A DNA stretch of 64,000 bases from Mayamaea pseudoterrestris (GCA_027923505.1 BROI01000009.1:248001-312000), one strand, 5' to 3'; positions 23,401-35,321 are shown, counted from the first letter of the stretch. Notes: a model not told the origin generated them from the sequence alone. Translations and numbers: made by a program.

Positions 23401-26400
23401 AACGACGGGACCGACGATTTGCGGGCGAAATAGGGGCATTAGCAGCTGATTGTAAAGATTCGCCGCGGGAGGAGGCGGAAAGCACACTCTTTGACTCATC
23501 TTCGGAGTGGAGGGTAGATTCGCGAAGGCTCCCATCTAATTCGCATACATCGTGAATAATCTGCATTAATATCTTCCGGTACGAACTGTTGGTGACAGAA
23601 TGAAGCAGAAGTAAGCCAACACAGATGCAATTCGAGTCGTAAAGTTACTGTGTACATACCTGAGAGGGACTCGCTGCTCGGTCACGGAACTCGTAGACCT
23701 AGTGGTTAATATTGTTTTCCCCGAGCCCGTGAAATTTCCCTTTTTCTGTATCTCATCAGCAACAGCTACGCCGAGAGCGCTCTTCCCCATACCCGATTCC
23801 CCCATTAGAAATATCATTGTGCTTTGCGCCTGTGGGTTTTGCAAAATGCCGTCGGAAATACTGATAATTGTCTCCTTCTCCATCAATCGGCCCACAAAGG
23901 GAATGGAGGATTTCTTCCTTTTGCTAATGGCTGTAGCAAAATTCGGCTCGAAAATTGTTACAGGGCGGTCATAACCCTTAGCTTGGACGGGCGGGAAAGC
24001 GGTGAACATAAATCTCGCATCGGCTTGTTCTTTGGCTGCATCGTCGACAAGAACTCCCTTGTTCTCTTTACTCGCCATCAGACGCGCTGCAAGATTAACG
24101 GCAGCGCCCATAACAGCGAATTCGTGACGCCTCACGCCGCCTACTACACCACAATAGACTTTGCCGTAGGTTGCCCCAATTCGGTTCTCCACTTTCAGCT
24201 CAGATTTTAAGGCATTATGTATGGCAAAGAGTGCCGGTAAACCATTATTCGATATCATGTTTGGAAATGTCGAGCCTCGCAATCCAAATGTGGCAATCAG
24301 GACAACCCCCTGTAAAGATTGTAAATGAAATAAGGTCAGTTACTTAGCCTATCGACACGAAAACCTCACGGCTCAACTATCCGGCAAGACTAACCTTATC
24401 GTCCACGATGAACTGCCGCAAGTGTCCTGAATATCTATCTAGCTCGCGCGAGACGACATACATGATATCATTTAACTTCTGAAACAGTACAATGTCCACC
24501 TCCTTCATGCCGGTCACCCTCGGGGTGAGCACAGCTTTAATGAATATTGTGAAAACCGATCTGAGCTCCGCTTCTGCCCGATGCCGGCTTTCAAGGGCCT
24601 CTTTCGGTTGTGCAACCTTGCCCGACTGAATCGAAGCTGATAACGCCAATTCCTCGCCCCTGATGACGGGATGCACGTAAAGCGCCATCTGACACAATAG
24701 TCGAGCTAGAGCCGAAGGACTGAGAGCTTTGCAATGCATACGAAGCGATTCGTACGGCTGTAGAGCCAGTTTGGGGTCGAACGGTTCAATGTTTCGGTCC
24801 GGTGTCAAATCAAATAAGAGTTCATTTCGCTTCGCGAGAAGTATAGGCTCTGTGGCGTAGCGGTGCTCGGCATCCACGTCACAAATGAATGCGAGCTGCA
24901 AGATGGCTTCCGGTGATATCATGACTTCTCCATCTGATGCAATGTCCGCCGCTTTTGAAACTTGGTCGATGGCGCTGCCCAAAAGAAGGAATTCTCGCCG
25001 CAATTCAACACCCTCTTCGTCCGCGTCCTCTTTGTGATCGCCCACGTGCAAGCCAGCCAAGGTACCCACTCCGATCCCACAATGTACATTCAACATTGCG
25101 TCGGTAGTACTCCCAGAAGAAACAACATAATCCGAGTACTTGGCCACGATGGAAGCAGCCGCTTGGCATGCATTCAAAACGCAGGGGGCAGTCTTGGGAA
25201 TATCATCGTCGTCGTCCCACGCCATGTCATTAATGGAAGCCAGAGAGACATTGAGTTCCATCAGCGGATTGCTGCCGCTCGACTTGCTTGCCTTACTATA
25301 TTCATCATCGTCAATAACCTTCCATTCACAAAAAAGAGCATCTCCGGCTATACGTAAAATGTCCCCGCCGTGCGAAATGACTTCAGTAACAATCATATCA
25401 AAGTACGCGTTTATTGTCTTGGCAAATGACTCAACGTCCAGAATCGTTGAAAGTCGTGTGAATCCGCTCATGTCAACGAAAAGGAGAGCAGACTCTCGAC
25501 TTACTGATTTGGGCGTTGGCATCATATTCTTATTACCCTTGCCTTGCACGCGCATGATGGCGTCAGAGAATTGCATCCCGTCAAAGATGCTTGCAGTGGT
25601 CACCGATGATGCAGTACTGCTTGCTTTTGAGCTTTGTGAGCCCTCCGACGACACTGATTCATCCCCATTGCCAGTTTCATCAATATCATCGTCAGAGTCG
25701 TCGTCGCGATTCGAGTTGTAGGCGTGGGTGTAAAGCAGTAAATTCTGTGCCTTCTTATTCGATCTTCCCTTCTTTTCCTTGGAGCTTGTCACGTGGGCCT
25801 GCTTGGTCGCTTCGATTCGCCATAGCATGAGTTCATGGCGAATGAGATCTTCTAAGACTGTCCTAGGCGTATGAAAAGAAAACCATACCAAAGACTCGAT
25901 AATTTGGTCCGTCTTAGCGGCTCGCGCCTTCACCGAATCCGAGTCTCTTGGTGATGCCTTCCAGTTCGCCACTGGTTGCGTTGTATCGGACCGAAAGGAT
26001 CGAAATGACGCACTTCCAAAAGCCCCTCCCACATCCATACTTTCTGTTACTGATAGCATTCCGTCGCTCGACACTGCACGCGACCGCGTTGGACTCTGTT
26101 GACTTTGGTCGAACCAACTCATGCTCGATTGGGAATGGATGGATGCTATCGATGATCGTCGTGTTAACCTAGGTGGTTGCTCCTTGACTCGCATGTGTTT
26201 GCTACCTGCTCCATTCTGACTTCCAAGATATTCCTTCAAGGAGTGTATTTTGTTGCTGTCGCCCGTATAGTCATTCACTCGTCCAAGGCCTTTGGCCAAC
26301 TTCCTCTCGCTAGCTTGCTTGCTCATAGATTTCTTACCCAAAGTACTGAAAACGGAAGGATCGTCGTCGTCCTCGCTATCAATGTCGGAGCTCTCGTATC

Positions 26401-26629
26401 CGTCCGACGCCAAGCTCCTTTGCGAGTTCTGGTGTCTATTGGCAGCTTTAGTGGGAAGGCAACAATCTCTTGCTCCTGCTGACTTTCGTCGAGTTTGGGA
26501 AGGCCAACTCGTTGGATCTGGTGTGGGCGACGGAGGAACATTCACATGACCATATCCGTAATCAATGTAGTCCGCAGACGCCGCAGCTTCCTTCGCATGT
26601 TTGCGCTGATGATCTGACAGATCTGACAT
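20439..26629 (-). CDS. Soluble adenylyl cyclase (sAC/ADCY10 type)
   Basis: Four exons: 26629-24395, 24309-23660, 23585-22247, 22175-20439; introns 85, 74 and 71 bp; 1986 residues. After a disordered Ser/Asp-rich N-terminus, class III cyclase domain 1 lies at about 375-560, with both metal aspartates (ALLFVDMSGFT and GGDILRIAGDALF). Domain 2 lies at about 746-880 (IGATYGKVYCGVVGG, HEFAVMGAAVNLAARLM). Then a P-loop NTPase: GESGMGKSAL near 918 and the Walker-B-like VALLDDFQWVDS, ending in a helical TPR-like C-terminal half of ~580 residues. This domain order is that of human soluble adenylyl cyclase, which makes cAMP and is stimulated by bicarbonate and calcium. Two residues I remember as binding bicarbonate in the human enzyme differ here (Lys95 to Arg; Arg176 position not Arg). 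No membrane helix seen; likely cytosolic. Confidence 0.9.
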
Positions 26630-27201
26630 GATGCGAGGGACGCGCCAGCCAGTTGTGCGTGCGTTTCTTCGACAAGGGCAGTGCCCTGCTGTTTCTAAAC
26701 TTCAACGAGCGACTTTTCAGAGAACGGATGATTCTGGCAAGAAAACTTAACGAAGTTACTACCACAAGCTTCAAAATAATGTGAAAATGAGATGGTCGTG
26801 GTTGTTGGCTTAATCTCGTCTACAACAAAAGTGTTGTTGGCCATCATCAAACCTTTCACTTTGTACATACAGTATCGGTCATTCGCAAGCCATAATCCAC
26901 GGTCATTTGCCGGCAAGTCACAATTCGATCATTTGTGTAGTACCGGTACGATAGGCTGCCGAAGTGAGTCAGCTAGCGACGGTACAAATAGGCGCCTATC
27001 GATCGTCGCACTTCCATCCTCCATTATCAGAGAGAAAAGGCCTCTACTAAGCTACTGTCGCGAGGACTACCTGTATATGCTGTCATACTATGCAACGTAG
27101 TAGTCAGAGAAGCACAACTTGAACGTCGTCATAACGAGAAACAACTATCGTAGCATACTCGTAAAGATCATCAACCGTTTCTTAAGGCGCAGTCGAGTGC
27201 C
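26630..27201. promoter_or_regulatory. Divergent intergenic region upstream of the cyclase
   Basis: A 572-bp gap between the cyclase ATG and a small plus-strand gene. TACCGGTA at 26941-26948. Short open frames crossing it have no family resemblance. Confidence 0.45.
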
Positions 27202-27513
27202 ATGCTTCTTTCCAATGGACGACATTTCTTATCGCTGGTTCTTCGGTCAAGAGGATCAATATCTCGATGGAAACTTGGTTCACGTCTCACCGGTCACCGA
27301 CAACAATCGTCGACAGCTCCTACCACTGAATCAAAGAAACATGAATCCAAGTACTACATGTATACATTTGGAGCCATTCTCGTTGCGGCCAACGTATTTA
27401 CGGTTTGGCAAGAGTTTGACGCGCACAATGACGAGACCCACAAGCTTAGGCTTGAGCGAAAGGCGGCATGGGAGAAAGAAGAACAGGAAACGCGGAAACA
27501 CGACCAGAAGTGA
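27202..27513 (+). CDS. Small mitochondrial-looking single-helix membrane protein
   Basis: An intron-less frame of 103 residues. The N-terminal ~35 residues are rich in Arg, Ser and Leu with no acidic residue (MLLSNGRHFLSLVLRSRGSI), as in mitochondrial presequences. A single hydrophobic stretch follows (YYMYTFGAILVAANVFTVW), then a highly charged C-terminal helix (Lys/Glu/Arg). This build recalls small accessory subunits or assembly factors of the inner membrane, but no family can be named. Only the sequence character supports it being a gene; a chance frame cannot be excluded. Confidence 0.45.
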   Translation: MLLSNGRHFLSLVLRSRGSISRWKLGSRLTGHRQQSSTAPTTESKKHESKYYMYTFGAILVAANVFTVWQEFDAHNDETHKLRLERKAAWEKEEQETRKHDQK

Positions 27514-27706
27514 CAAAGGCATGGCATCGCTTGACACGATTATCGGTGCGCACTCACTACCTGCTCGAGCAGTGAATAGCGCGCCACCCCCTGAGATTTT
27601 GCTACATACGATATTGTACTCGTAGCTATGAAACATTCAAAGTGATCTTGTCAAAAGGTCTAAATACGTCGGTACTGTACTCGGTAGAGAGAGGAAGCCT
27701 TCTTAT

Positions 27707-29444
27707 TTATCCGAAGTGCGCACTCGGTGAAATCACATCGTCTATCTTTAGGATCATCTTGGTGACTTGCACTGCTAACAAGAGCTGCTCCTTCTTTCCC
27801 ATTAACGTTTCAAATACACCAACCTCGCGCATGTCGCAAATATGAGTTCCATCCGCATTCGCATCCCGATCAACCCCTTGCCCGATAGTCGGAACACCTT
27901 CCTTAAGTTGTTTGGACTTGGCCGCCGCAACTTCATCAATTGGCGACAAGCCAGCATTCTCTGCAAGCGCCATTGGAATATCGTCCAACGCACTGGCAAA
28001 CGCTCGAATCGCATATTGATCAACGCCGGTCACAGTGTCGGCAAACTTACTTACCGCCAAAGAACATGCCGTCTCGGCCGATCCGCCTCCATAAACAATC
28101 CGATTGTCACGAATCAAGTTTCGAACCACGCACATGGCATCGTGCAGAGAGCGCTTGGCTTCATCAACAATCATTTTGGATCCACCCCGCACCAAGACTG
28201 TCACTGCCGTCGTGTTAACAGGATCCTCAATCACCAGCATGGTTTCCTTTCCAAACTGCACTTGCCGCACACACTTGGCATGTCCGAGCTTTCCCGAAGT
28301 AATTTCCTGAAAGCGCGCAACGATGCGGCCGCCAGTGGCCATGGCAATATGCTCCATTTCCACGCCTCCAACCCACCGAACAGCTGCCAAGTCATTCACA
28401 TGCAACAAATGGTTCGCTTCGTCGTCAAATCCCCACTGACAAATGACCAAGTTGGCTCCACTATCCTTGACCTTCTTGACCATGTCGGTAAAGTAGTCTT
28501 GCTCCTGCTGATATAGTCGTTCATACGCTTCGGGACTGGTAATTTCAAGCTTGTGCTTAGTCTTTGGCTTGGGCGGTTCAAATGGACATGTCAGAATGCA
28601 AAGCTTGGCATTTTTTATCTCCTTTGGCATTTGCGGATGCGAAATCTCCTTGTCTATAACAATGCCATGAACAAGCTGGGCATCCTCGAGCGACCCACCG
28701 GTCTTGCCTTCGACGCGAATGCGATCAAAATTGACATCTTTGCGGTCCAAGTCAGCTACACTGAGGACGGCTTGAACGGCAATCTCAGCCATTTTGTCCT
28801 TGTGCGAGCTTCCAATCTTGCTGCTCAGCGTCGTCATGGCTGTGGTTCGCAAGGCGGCGTGATTGTCTGCGTGAATATCCATGGTTTCAGCAATGTCGTC
28901 CAAAGTCTTGAGAGCCACTTGAACTGCTCGTTCGTAACCTTCGGCGATGCGAACCGGAGATATGCCTTTAAGCAATAATCCTTCGGCTTGTTCCAGCAGC
29001 GCTCCAGCCAAAACGACAACTCCGGTGGTTCCGTCGCCAATCTCATCATCCTGCGAAACGGAAAGTTCCACCATGAAGCGAGCGACTGGATGGTCAACCT
29101 GTAGCTGTTGCAGAATGGTCGCTCCATCGTTAGTGATCGTGACGTCTCCATCTGGCGAGACAAGCATCTTGTCCAAACCCTTGGGGCCAAGCGAGCTTCG
29201 CAGCAAGGTGCTGATGGATCGGGCGGCTAAACTGTTGGATCGCGTCGCCTCGAGTCCTTGTAGACGCGTCTTGGCTTGCTGCTCCCGCAATATAATGAAA
29301 GGGCGACCGTATTCATCTGTAGGAGGTTATAATATTAGGTGATCATTAGACTTTTGTAGAAAGTGTGTTACTACTGTACGTGTAACTGGATTCATCAATC
29401 AATGAACGAGCAAAATTCTGATACTTACCATAAACCATCGACAT
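27707..29444 (-). CDS. CCT5: T-complex chaperonin subunit epsilon
   Basis: Two exons, 29444-29429 and 29316-27707, with a 112-bp intron (GTAAGT...CTACAG). The first exon encodes only MSMVY plus one base; the splice gives [19 protein letters not shown], the expected N-terminus of CCT epsilon. Product 541 residues, the usual length. Chaperonin ATP-site motifs are present ([38 protein letters not shown]), with epsilon-specific text such as [15 protein letters not shown] and [16 protein letters not shown] is the hetero-octameric ring that folds actin and tubulin in the cytosol. Divergent to the presequence protease gene. Confidence 0.96.
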
Positions 29445-29971
29445 GATGATAAAAGCTCTTATGTGAATGCTAGAATTCTGATAAAGTGTCGGCTGTGTGG
29501 CTTGCAATCAAACTAATAATGGTGTTGTGCTGCCCGCAACAATGCCATGGCGGGAAGGACGTGTGGTTCCGCACACAAGGGAAAGATTTCATGTCGTATG
29601 CGACATTAAACGTTACTCGCACTTTCTTTCGACTCGGATCGCTGCGCTGCGCTGGTGCTACAAGTCAGCTTGTTTTTCCCGACTGCTCCAAAATAGACCA
29701 CGTTTAACGCTGCTGCATAGGAGTAACACAATAGACGAATCGCTGACCATCACGGCGAGGACGAGCATTTTCAAATACAGCGTATACGGTACCGATACCG
29801 TATCATACCTTCCTCGTTCCATGAAGTTGGCTTTAGGAAGTAGCAACTACTCAAGGTACGTCTCAATCATGCAGTCTATGCAGCATGTCTCTGATACATC
29901 ACGAAAGATCGTCGATCTGACTCGGTCGTATTTCGATCTCAACAAGTTTGACGAAACTTTCATCGCTTGCG
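29445..29971. promoter_or_regulatory. Divergent intergenic region, CCT5 / presequence protease
   Basis: A 527-bp gap. It contains GGTACCGATACCGTAT-like palindromic half-sites near 29787-29806 that resemble the TACCGGTA element, but no exact copy. An ATG at 29821 followed 35 bp later by a GTACGT could be a small upstream exon of the protease; unproven. Confidence 0.4.
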
Positions 29972-32900
29972 ACAATGATGGTGTGCTTCACTGTCACTAT
30001 GCGACGCGGATCTGTCACTGCCTTTGGATTGGCTTCGTCCATACCATCACGGACAGTTGTTACGGCTGCATCAACTTCACGAACTCCCTTTTTAACCTTG
30101 TTTGGGAAACGAACGAGCAATCGCAGTCAAAGCAAGTGGACGAAACCAACAACGGTAGCTCTTTCGTCGGTCACATCACGAGCAGTTTCGGCGTTGGACT
30201 TGGAAAAGACGCTTCACGTTGAACATCCTGCCTATGATGTTGTTCAACGCGACATTGTTCACGAGTATGGGGCCTACTGCACGCTATTTCGGCACAAAAA
30301 ATCGGGAGCGCAGTTATTGAGCGTATCGAGCGAGGACGACAATAAGGTGTTTGGGATTACCTTTCGCACACCACCGGAAGACTCGACCGGCGTCCCACAC
30401 ATTTTGGAGCATTCCGTTCTTTGCGGCAGTCGCAAGTACCAAACAAAGGATCCTTTTGTACATTTGCTCAAAGGAAGTCTGCAAACTTTTTTGAATGCTT
30501 TCACCTATCCAGATCGGACATGCTACGTAGTGGCGAGTCAGAACGAAAAAGATTTTTTTAACCTATGCAACGTATACGCCGATGCCGTCTTTTACCCCCG
30601 AGCGATTCGCGATCCCATGGTACTTGCGCAGGAGGGATGGCATTTTGAGCTTGAGGACAGGAACGAGCCGTTGACATATAAGGGAGTCGTGTACAATGAA
30701 ATGAAGGGTGTCTACTCAAGCCCTGATTCGTTGCTGATGCGAGCGTCCCAGCGAAGCATATTTCCCGACAATACATATTCGGTAGACAGTGGTGGGGATC
30801 CGAGTGTTATTCCGGAACTATCGTTTTCGCAATTCTCCGAATTTCATCATCGATTCTATCACCCCAGCAATTCTCGCATCTACTTTTCGGGTGACGACGA
30901 TGTTTATACTCGGCTTGAATTCATGGACTCGTATCTGCATGAATTTGACGCTTCGCCTGAATATGCCATAAAGAGCGAAGTTGCGTGGCAGGCAAAAACA
31001 TTTATGGAGCCCAAGCGGGAAGTTCACTCGTACCCAGCTGGTGCGGACCAACCCGAAACACACATGTTCACTGTCAATTGGCTATTAAACGAGAAGCCAA
31101 TGAGTGCGACGGACGAGTTGACGCTTGGTGTGTTAAATCATTTGTTAATGGGTACATCTTCCTCAATTTTGTATAAGACGCTCATGGAGAGTGGACTCGG
31201 TGACGCCGTGACAGGAGGTGGCCTTTCCGACGAGCTCCTGCAGGCAACGTACTCGGTAGGATTGAAGGGAGTTCAGCCTGACAAGGTCGCTGCCGTTGAG
31301 ACTTTAATTGAAAATACATTGACAAAGGTAGTCGCTGAAGGCTTTCCGGCGGAGGAGATTGCCTCGTCAATGAACACAATCGAGTTTCAGATGCGCGAGT
31401 TCAACACTGGCTCGTTCCCCAAGGGATTGAGCATTATGCTAGGAACCATGAGCAAGTGGCTCTACGACAGAGACCCAATGGATGCTCTCAAATTTGAAAA
31501 GCCTCTTGCTGATTTAAAGGCCAAGATTGCCAAGTCCGGCTCGCAAGTTTTCAAGGACATGCTCCGCGAACTTTTGATTGACAATACGCATCGATCAACG
31601 GTCGAACTCAAGCCTTCCAAGACACTCGAAGAAGAGATAGTAAAAGATGAGATTAAGCGGTTGGAACAAATAAAGTCTGAACTATCAGCGGCTGATCTGG
31701 ACGAAATTATTCAAAAAACGGCAGATTTAAAGATGTTGCAAGCGACTGATGATTCCCCCGAAGCGACGGCGACAATTCCAGGTCTCAAGCTTAGTGACTT
31801 AAAGCGCGAATCATCCGAGTACCCCATAGAGGTTTCTGAAAATGAAAATGGGTCTGGTGTTACCGTCGTTCGTCACGCATTGGGTTCGACTTCGGGGATT
31901 GCCTATATCAGTTTGGCAGTCGATATGTCTGTGCTGTCTCTCGAGGAAATTTCCCTTCTCCCAATCTTTTCCAAGGCCATGCGAGAAACTGGGGCTGGTC
32001 AATATGATCCTGTTGAGCTGTCACAACAGATTGGTACTCACACGGGTGGGGTGGGCGTTTCGGATCTGATCACAGCGGTGCATGTAAAAGGGCTTCCCGA
32101 GGATGCTGCCAGCCCTGGCGAAAATATGCAGACAAAACTTATTATCAAGGGCAAGTCCACTAGTGAAAAGGTCGACAAACTTTTTGAACTGTTCTTGCTT
32201 GTCCTCACGGACGCAAGATTTGACTCTAAGCAGAAAATTGTCGAATTGCTGCGAGAAAGCCGGTCTCGTCTTGAATCGAAAATCCAAGGCTCCGGACACT
32301 CGATGGTGAGCACTCGCATGAAAGCGAGATACCGAGTGGGAGCATTCATTGAAGAGTTGTTGGGCGGAATTACCTATCTGGAAACGGTCAAGCGACTGCT
32401 CAAGGAAGCGGAAGAGGACTGGCCAAGTCTTTTGGCGAAGCTTGAGTTGATGCGGTCGAAAATTCTCGACCCTTTGACATGTCGTTCAGGCATCATTGTT
32501 GACATAATAGGAGATCAAGAGGTGCTTGATGCAATCAAGCCGCAGCTGAAAATCTTTTTGAAAGATCTTCCAGGTGAAAGTAGCGGCAAGAAGCTGATCG
32601 ATTTTAATAAAGAGTTACATCCGTGGGTTCCGCAGGCCAAGAAAACGATGGCTGAGATGGTACCCGTTGTTGATGAAGGATTTATCGTTCCAACGCAGGT
32701 GTCGTACGTGGGCAAGTCCGGCATGCTGTACGATGTCGGAGAGAAGGTGCCAGGTTCTGCCGCCGTGGTAGCACGATTCTTGCGAACTGGATATCTTTGG
32801 GACAGGGTACGTGTCATGGGCGGAGCGTACGGCGGTTTTTGCCAGTTTTCTCCGTTCTCTGGGTTCTTTGCTTTTTTAAGCTATCGTGACCCGAATCTCG

Positions 32901-33262
32901 ACAAGACAATTGACGTGTACGACGGTGCTGCCGAGGCGCTTGAAATAGCGGCGGATGCCATGGAGTCTAATCCAGAAATGCTTGAAACTGCTATTATTGG
33001 AACAATTGGCGACATGGACGGTGCATTGTCGCCGGATCAGAAGGGGTCGACTGCTTTCCAGCGATGGATGATTAACGAGAGTGCAGAGTACCGCCAGGGA
33101 TACCGCGATGAGATTCTCGCCACGCAGCCAAGTGATTTTCGAGAGTTTGCTCGAAGGCTGAGGAATATGAAGAATCCTTCGGTGGCTGTAGTGAGTTCTA
33201 AGGCCAAATTTGAGGAAGCCGCAAATGCAGGCAAGGTCATGTCATTGACAGAGGTGTTTTGA
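29972..33262 (+). CDS. Presequence protease, M16C family (PreP/Cym1)
   Basis: Uninterrupted frame of 1096 residues from ATG 29972 (the earlier TTG at 29948 is rejected). The zinc site is the inverted HxxEH motif GVPHILEHSVLCGS with the downstream Glu in VVYNEMKGVYSSP, typical of M16. Full-length M16C features follow: a long helical linker and a C-terminal pair of M16 domains ending with the RxxxY-type region of FQRWMINESAEYRQGYRDEI. PreP degrades cleaved targeting peptides in mitochondria and plastids. The N-terminus (MMVCFTVTMRRGSVTAFGLA) has an Ala-Phe motif after a short hydrophobic stretch, so plastid delivery is plausible, but dual targeting or an extra upstream exon is equally possible. 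Confidence 0.93.
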   Translation, partial: TMMVCFTVTMRRGSVTAFGLASSIPSRTVVTAASTSRTPFLTLFGKRTSNRSQSKWTKPTTVALSSVTSRAVSALDLEKTLHVEHPAYDVVQRDIVHEYGAYCTLFRHKKSGAQLLSVSSEDDNKVFGITFRTPPEDSTGVPHILEHSVLCGSRKYQTKDPFVHLLKGSLQTFLNAFTYPDRTCYVVASQNEKDFFNLCNVYADAVFYPRAIRDPMVLAQEGWHFELEDRNEPLTYKGVVYNEMKGVYSSPDSLLMRASQRSIFPDNTYSVDSGGDPSVIPELSFSQFSEFHHRFYHPSNSRIYFSGDDDVYTRLEFMDSYLHEFDASPEYAIKSEVAWQAKTFMEPKREVHSYPAGADQPETHMFTVNWLLNEKPMSATDELTLGVLNHLLMGTSSSILYKTLMESGLGDAVTGGGLSDELLQATYSVGLKGVQPDKVAAVETLIENTLTKVVAEGFPAEEIASSMNTIEFQMREFNTGSFPKGLSIMLGTMSKWLYDRDPMDALKFEKPLADLKAKIAKSGSQVFKDMLRELLIDNTHRSTVELKPSKTLEEEIVKDEIKRLEQIKSELSAADLDEIIQKTADLKMLQATDDSPEATATIPGLKLSDLKRESSEYPIEVSENENGSGVTVVRHALGSTSGIAYISLAVDMSVLSLEEISLLPIFSKAMRETGAGQYDPVELSQQIGTHTGGVGVSDLITAVHVKGLPEDAASPGENMQTKLIIKGKSTSEKVDKLFELFLLVLTDARFDSKQKIVELLRESRSRLESKIQGSGHSMVSTRMKARYRVGAFIEELLGGITYLETVKRLLKEAEEDWPSLLAKLELMRSKILDPLTCRSGIIVDIIGDQEVLDAIKPQLKIFLKDLPGESSGKKLIDFNKELHPWVPQAKKTMAEMVPVVDEGFIVPTQVSYVGKSGMLYDVGEKVPGSAAVVARFLRTGYLWDRVRVMGGAYGGFCQFSPFSGFFAFLSYRDPNLDKTIDVYDGAAEALEIAADAMESNPEMLETAIIGTIGDMDGALSPDQKGSTAFQRWMINESAEYRQGYRDEILATQPSDFREFARRLRNMKNPSVAVVSSKAKFEEAANAGKVMSLTEVF

Positions 33263-33766
33263 TAACTCGTTGCATAACCATTGCACAACCAGAAATCGGT
33301 AGAGAAAGTTACCTGCGTTGACTCGTACTTTACTGAGAAGTTTCTTACGTCGCCTGTTGATAACCGTAGGTATATAATACAAGCTGATCGCGCTTGTTAT
33401 CGAGAGCTATGATACCGGTACGCCGTACGTATGTATATGTACGACTGACTGTGAGTCATGATCGTCGGCCGAGCTTTGTGAATACTCTTCTTTTCATCAT
33501 TATTCATCTTTATTCTCGGTGCGACAAAGAGACTCGTCCTGCGTTGCAAGCGTGCAAACCGTCTCGGAGGAATTGATGGCTTATGTGCAAGTTGACAAAC
33601 GGATGGCGCAGCGCTGCCATAGGTGCAAAGCCACTCGTCGCTAATATCGCTGCTACCGACTCACAAGCTTGTTTGTCTCTAGCAATCTACAAGGTGTCGA
33701 TGCAACACGCTGCTCTGGGGAGCAAAGTGGGGGTAAATACATTGGGGAAACAAAAATTACGAAGGA
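33263..33766. other. Intergenic region without a supported gene
   Basis: Between the protease stop and the RNA-binding protein start, same strand. One TACCGGTA at 33413-33420 next to CGTACG-type palindromes. No gene recognised. Confidence 0.4.
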
Positions 33767-35321
33767 ATGGCATCAGAGCATCCACCTGCGCCGGATGACG
33801 TTCACTCAGAATATTGGCCGCAGTACTATCCGACCTTGCCACCTATGGCCGGTCCTTATCCTTACTACTACCATGGACAACCAGGATATGTTTTACATCC
33901 CATGTATCCGCAGCAAGCAGCGTATGGGTAAGTCGTATCATAGTCGTCAATTCCGCAGTGGTAGCGGTGCAAGTGTACGTCGCAGCATAACCTTTGCGAC
34001 ACTGTCGTTGAATGTGACGCACTCGACCTGTCGACGAGTCGATGCAAGGCGTGGAGTCTCGGGAGCCCCGCTCGCTTCCAGAGGATCCACCTGTCTTTTG
34101 CGGCCCATTCGTTGCATAAAAGGGAGTGCGTGTTGGTCTGCTGATTACGTTTGGACTCACTGGCGGTGTGTTGCTGTCTTTGGTGTCCAGGTATCAGTAT
34201 CCTTTGCAGGCGATGGAAGGCGTTCCTCTCCCTCCTGGAATTCCAGGCTACGGTGGATCAACTGACCCTCTTGAAGCAATTCTTGGTCCCTTTCCATGTG
34301 CAAGGCTACGAAACTTGTTCTTTGATGCTTCAGTTGAAGACATTTTGCATCTGTTTCAAGGGCTCCTGGTAATTGACGTTCTTCTCATTGGACATGGGGA
34401 AGCGTTTGTTATCTTTGCCAATCCGATGGATTTTCAAATGGCTTTGCAAAGGTAAGTTGCGGTCCGCAGCATCAAAGATACGGTACCGTGTACCGTTTCA
34501 ATACTTTACCCACCCATTCGGCTATCTTGCTTTCTACTTTATTCTGGTAAGAAACGGACAGTCTATGCGACGAACATTTGTTGATATTACGCCTTCGTCT
34601 AGAGGCGATTACTACGAAGCAGTCGCTAACGTACGTTGACATGGATGATATCACTGACACTTATTGCCTTTTGGGATTGTACAAAGGCGTGCACTTACCG
34701 TACATCTTTTTCATTATACAACCTTTTGAACAGCAGCAACATCACGAGCAAGAGCACGAACGTCGCCCTGACTACTCGGCTGGGGCAACTCTTGCAGACG
34801 AACGAAGCGCGGATGGCCAACGCTCCTCGGGTAGCGCTGCCGATGTGAATTCGCTTTGGGGATCGTCTCACGAAGATATCCGAGGGTCGTCGCCCTTTAG
34901 TGGTCGGTTTGGAGGTGGAAGTATGTCCTCGAAAGGGCAAGTAACGTTGGCGGTCAATCGTGGCCATCGCGGCAGCGGTGCCATTGCCTTTCACGCGCCA
35001 CCGCAGAAGCGTGTTGGCGGTGGCATTCAAATTGGTGAGCATACTGGTTTCCTTCGCATGCGTGGTCTTCCCTTCGCCGCCACCAAGGACGATGTAATTG
35101 ATTTTTTTCGCGCATACAATCCCATACCAGAGAGTGTTGTGATCACTTATCGCAACGATGGTCGCCCAACGGGCGAAGCTTACATTGGTTTTATGAATTC
35201 AGATGAAGCGCAGCGTGCCATGGAGCTTCACCGTCGGTCCATGGGCTCGCGATACATTGAGCTCTTTATCAGCAATCAAGACGAGCAAAGTCGGGCGTTG
35301 GCTCGTTTCGGGAGTCATTAG
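33767..35321 (+). CDS. hnRNP H/F- or ESRP-like RNA-binding protein (two quasi-RRMs)
   Basis: Four exons: 33767-33927, 34191-34451, 34552-34630, 34734-35321; introns 263, 100 and 103 bp, all GT-AG; 362 residues. The first exon (MASEHPPAPDDVHSEYWPQY) encodes a Tyr/Pro-rich low-complexity head. Quasi-RRM 1 runs through exons 2-3: PCARLRNLFFDASVEDILHL, GEAFVIFANPMDFQMALQRN and RRTFVDITPSSRGDYYEAV. A Gly/Ser/Gln linker follows, then quasi-RRM 2: HTGFLRMRGLPFAATKDDVI, GEAYIGFMNSDEAQRAMELH and GSRYIELFIS. This arrangement is that of hnRNP H/F and ESRP proteins, which bind G-rich RNA and steer splicing. The family call is strong; target RNAs are unknown. Confidence 0.88.

Noticed and set aside
27842-28516. 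Plus-strand frame of 224 codons opposite CCT5
   Set aside because: Complement of conserved chaperonin sequence.
29497-30222. Plus-strand frame of 241 codons upstream of the presequence protease
   Set aside because: Overlaps the start of the protease in another frame, has no family resemblance and lacks a defined end product.
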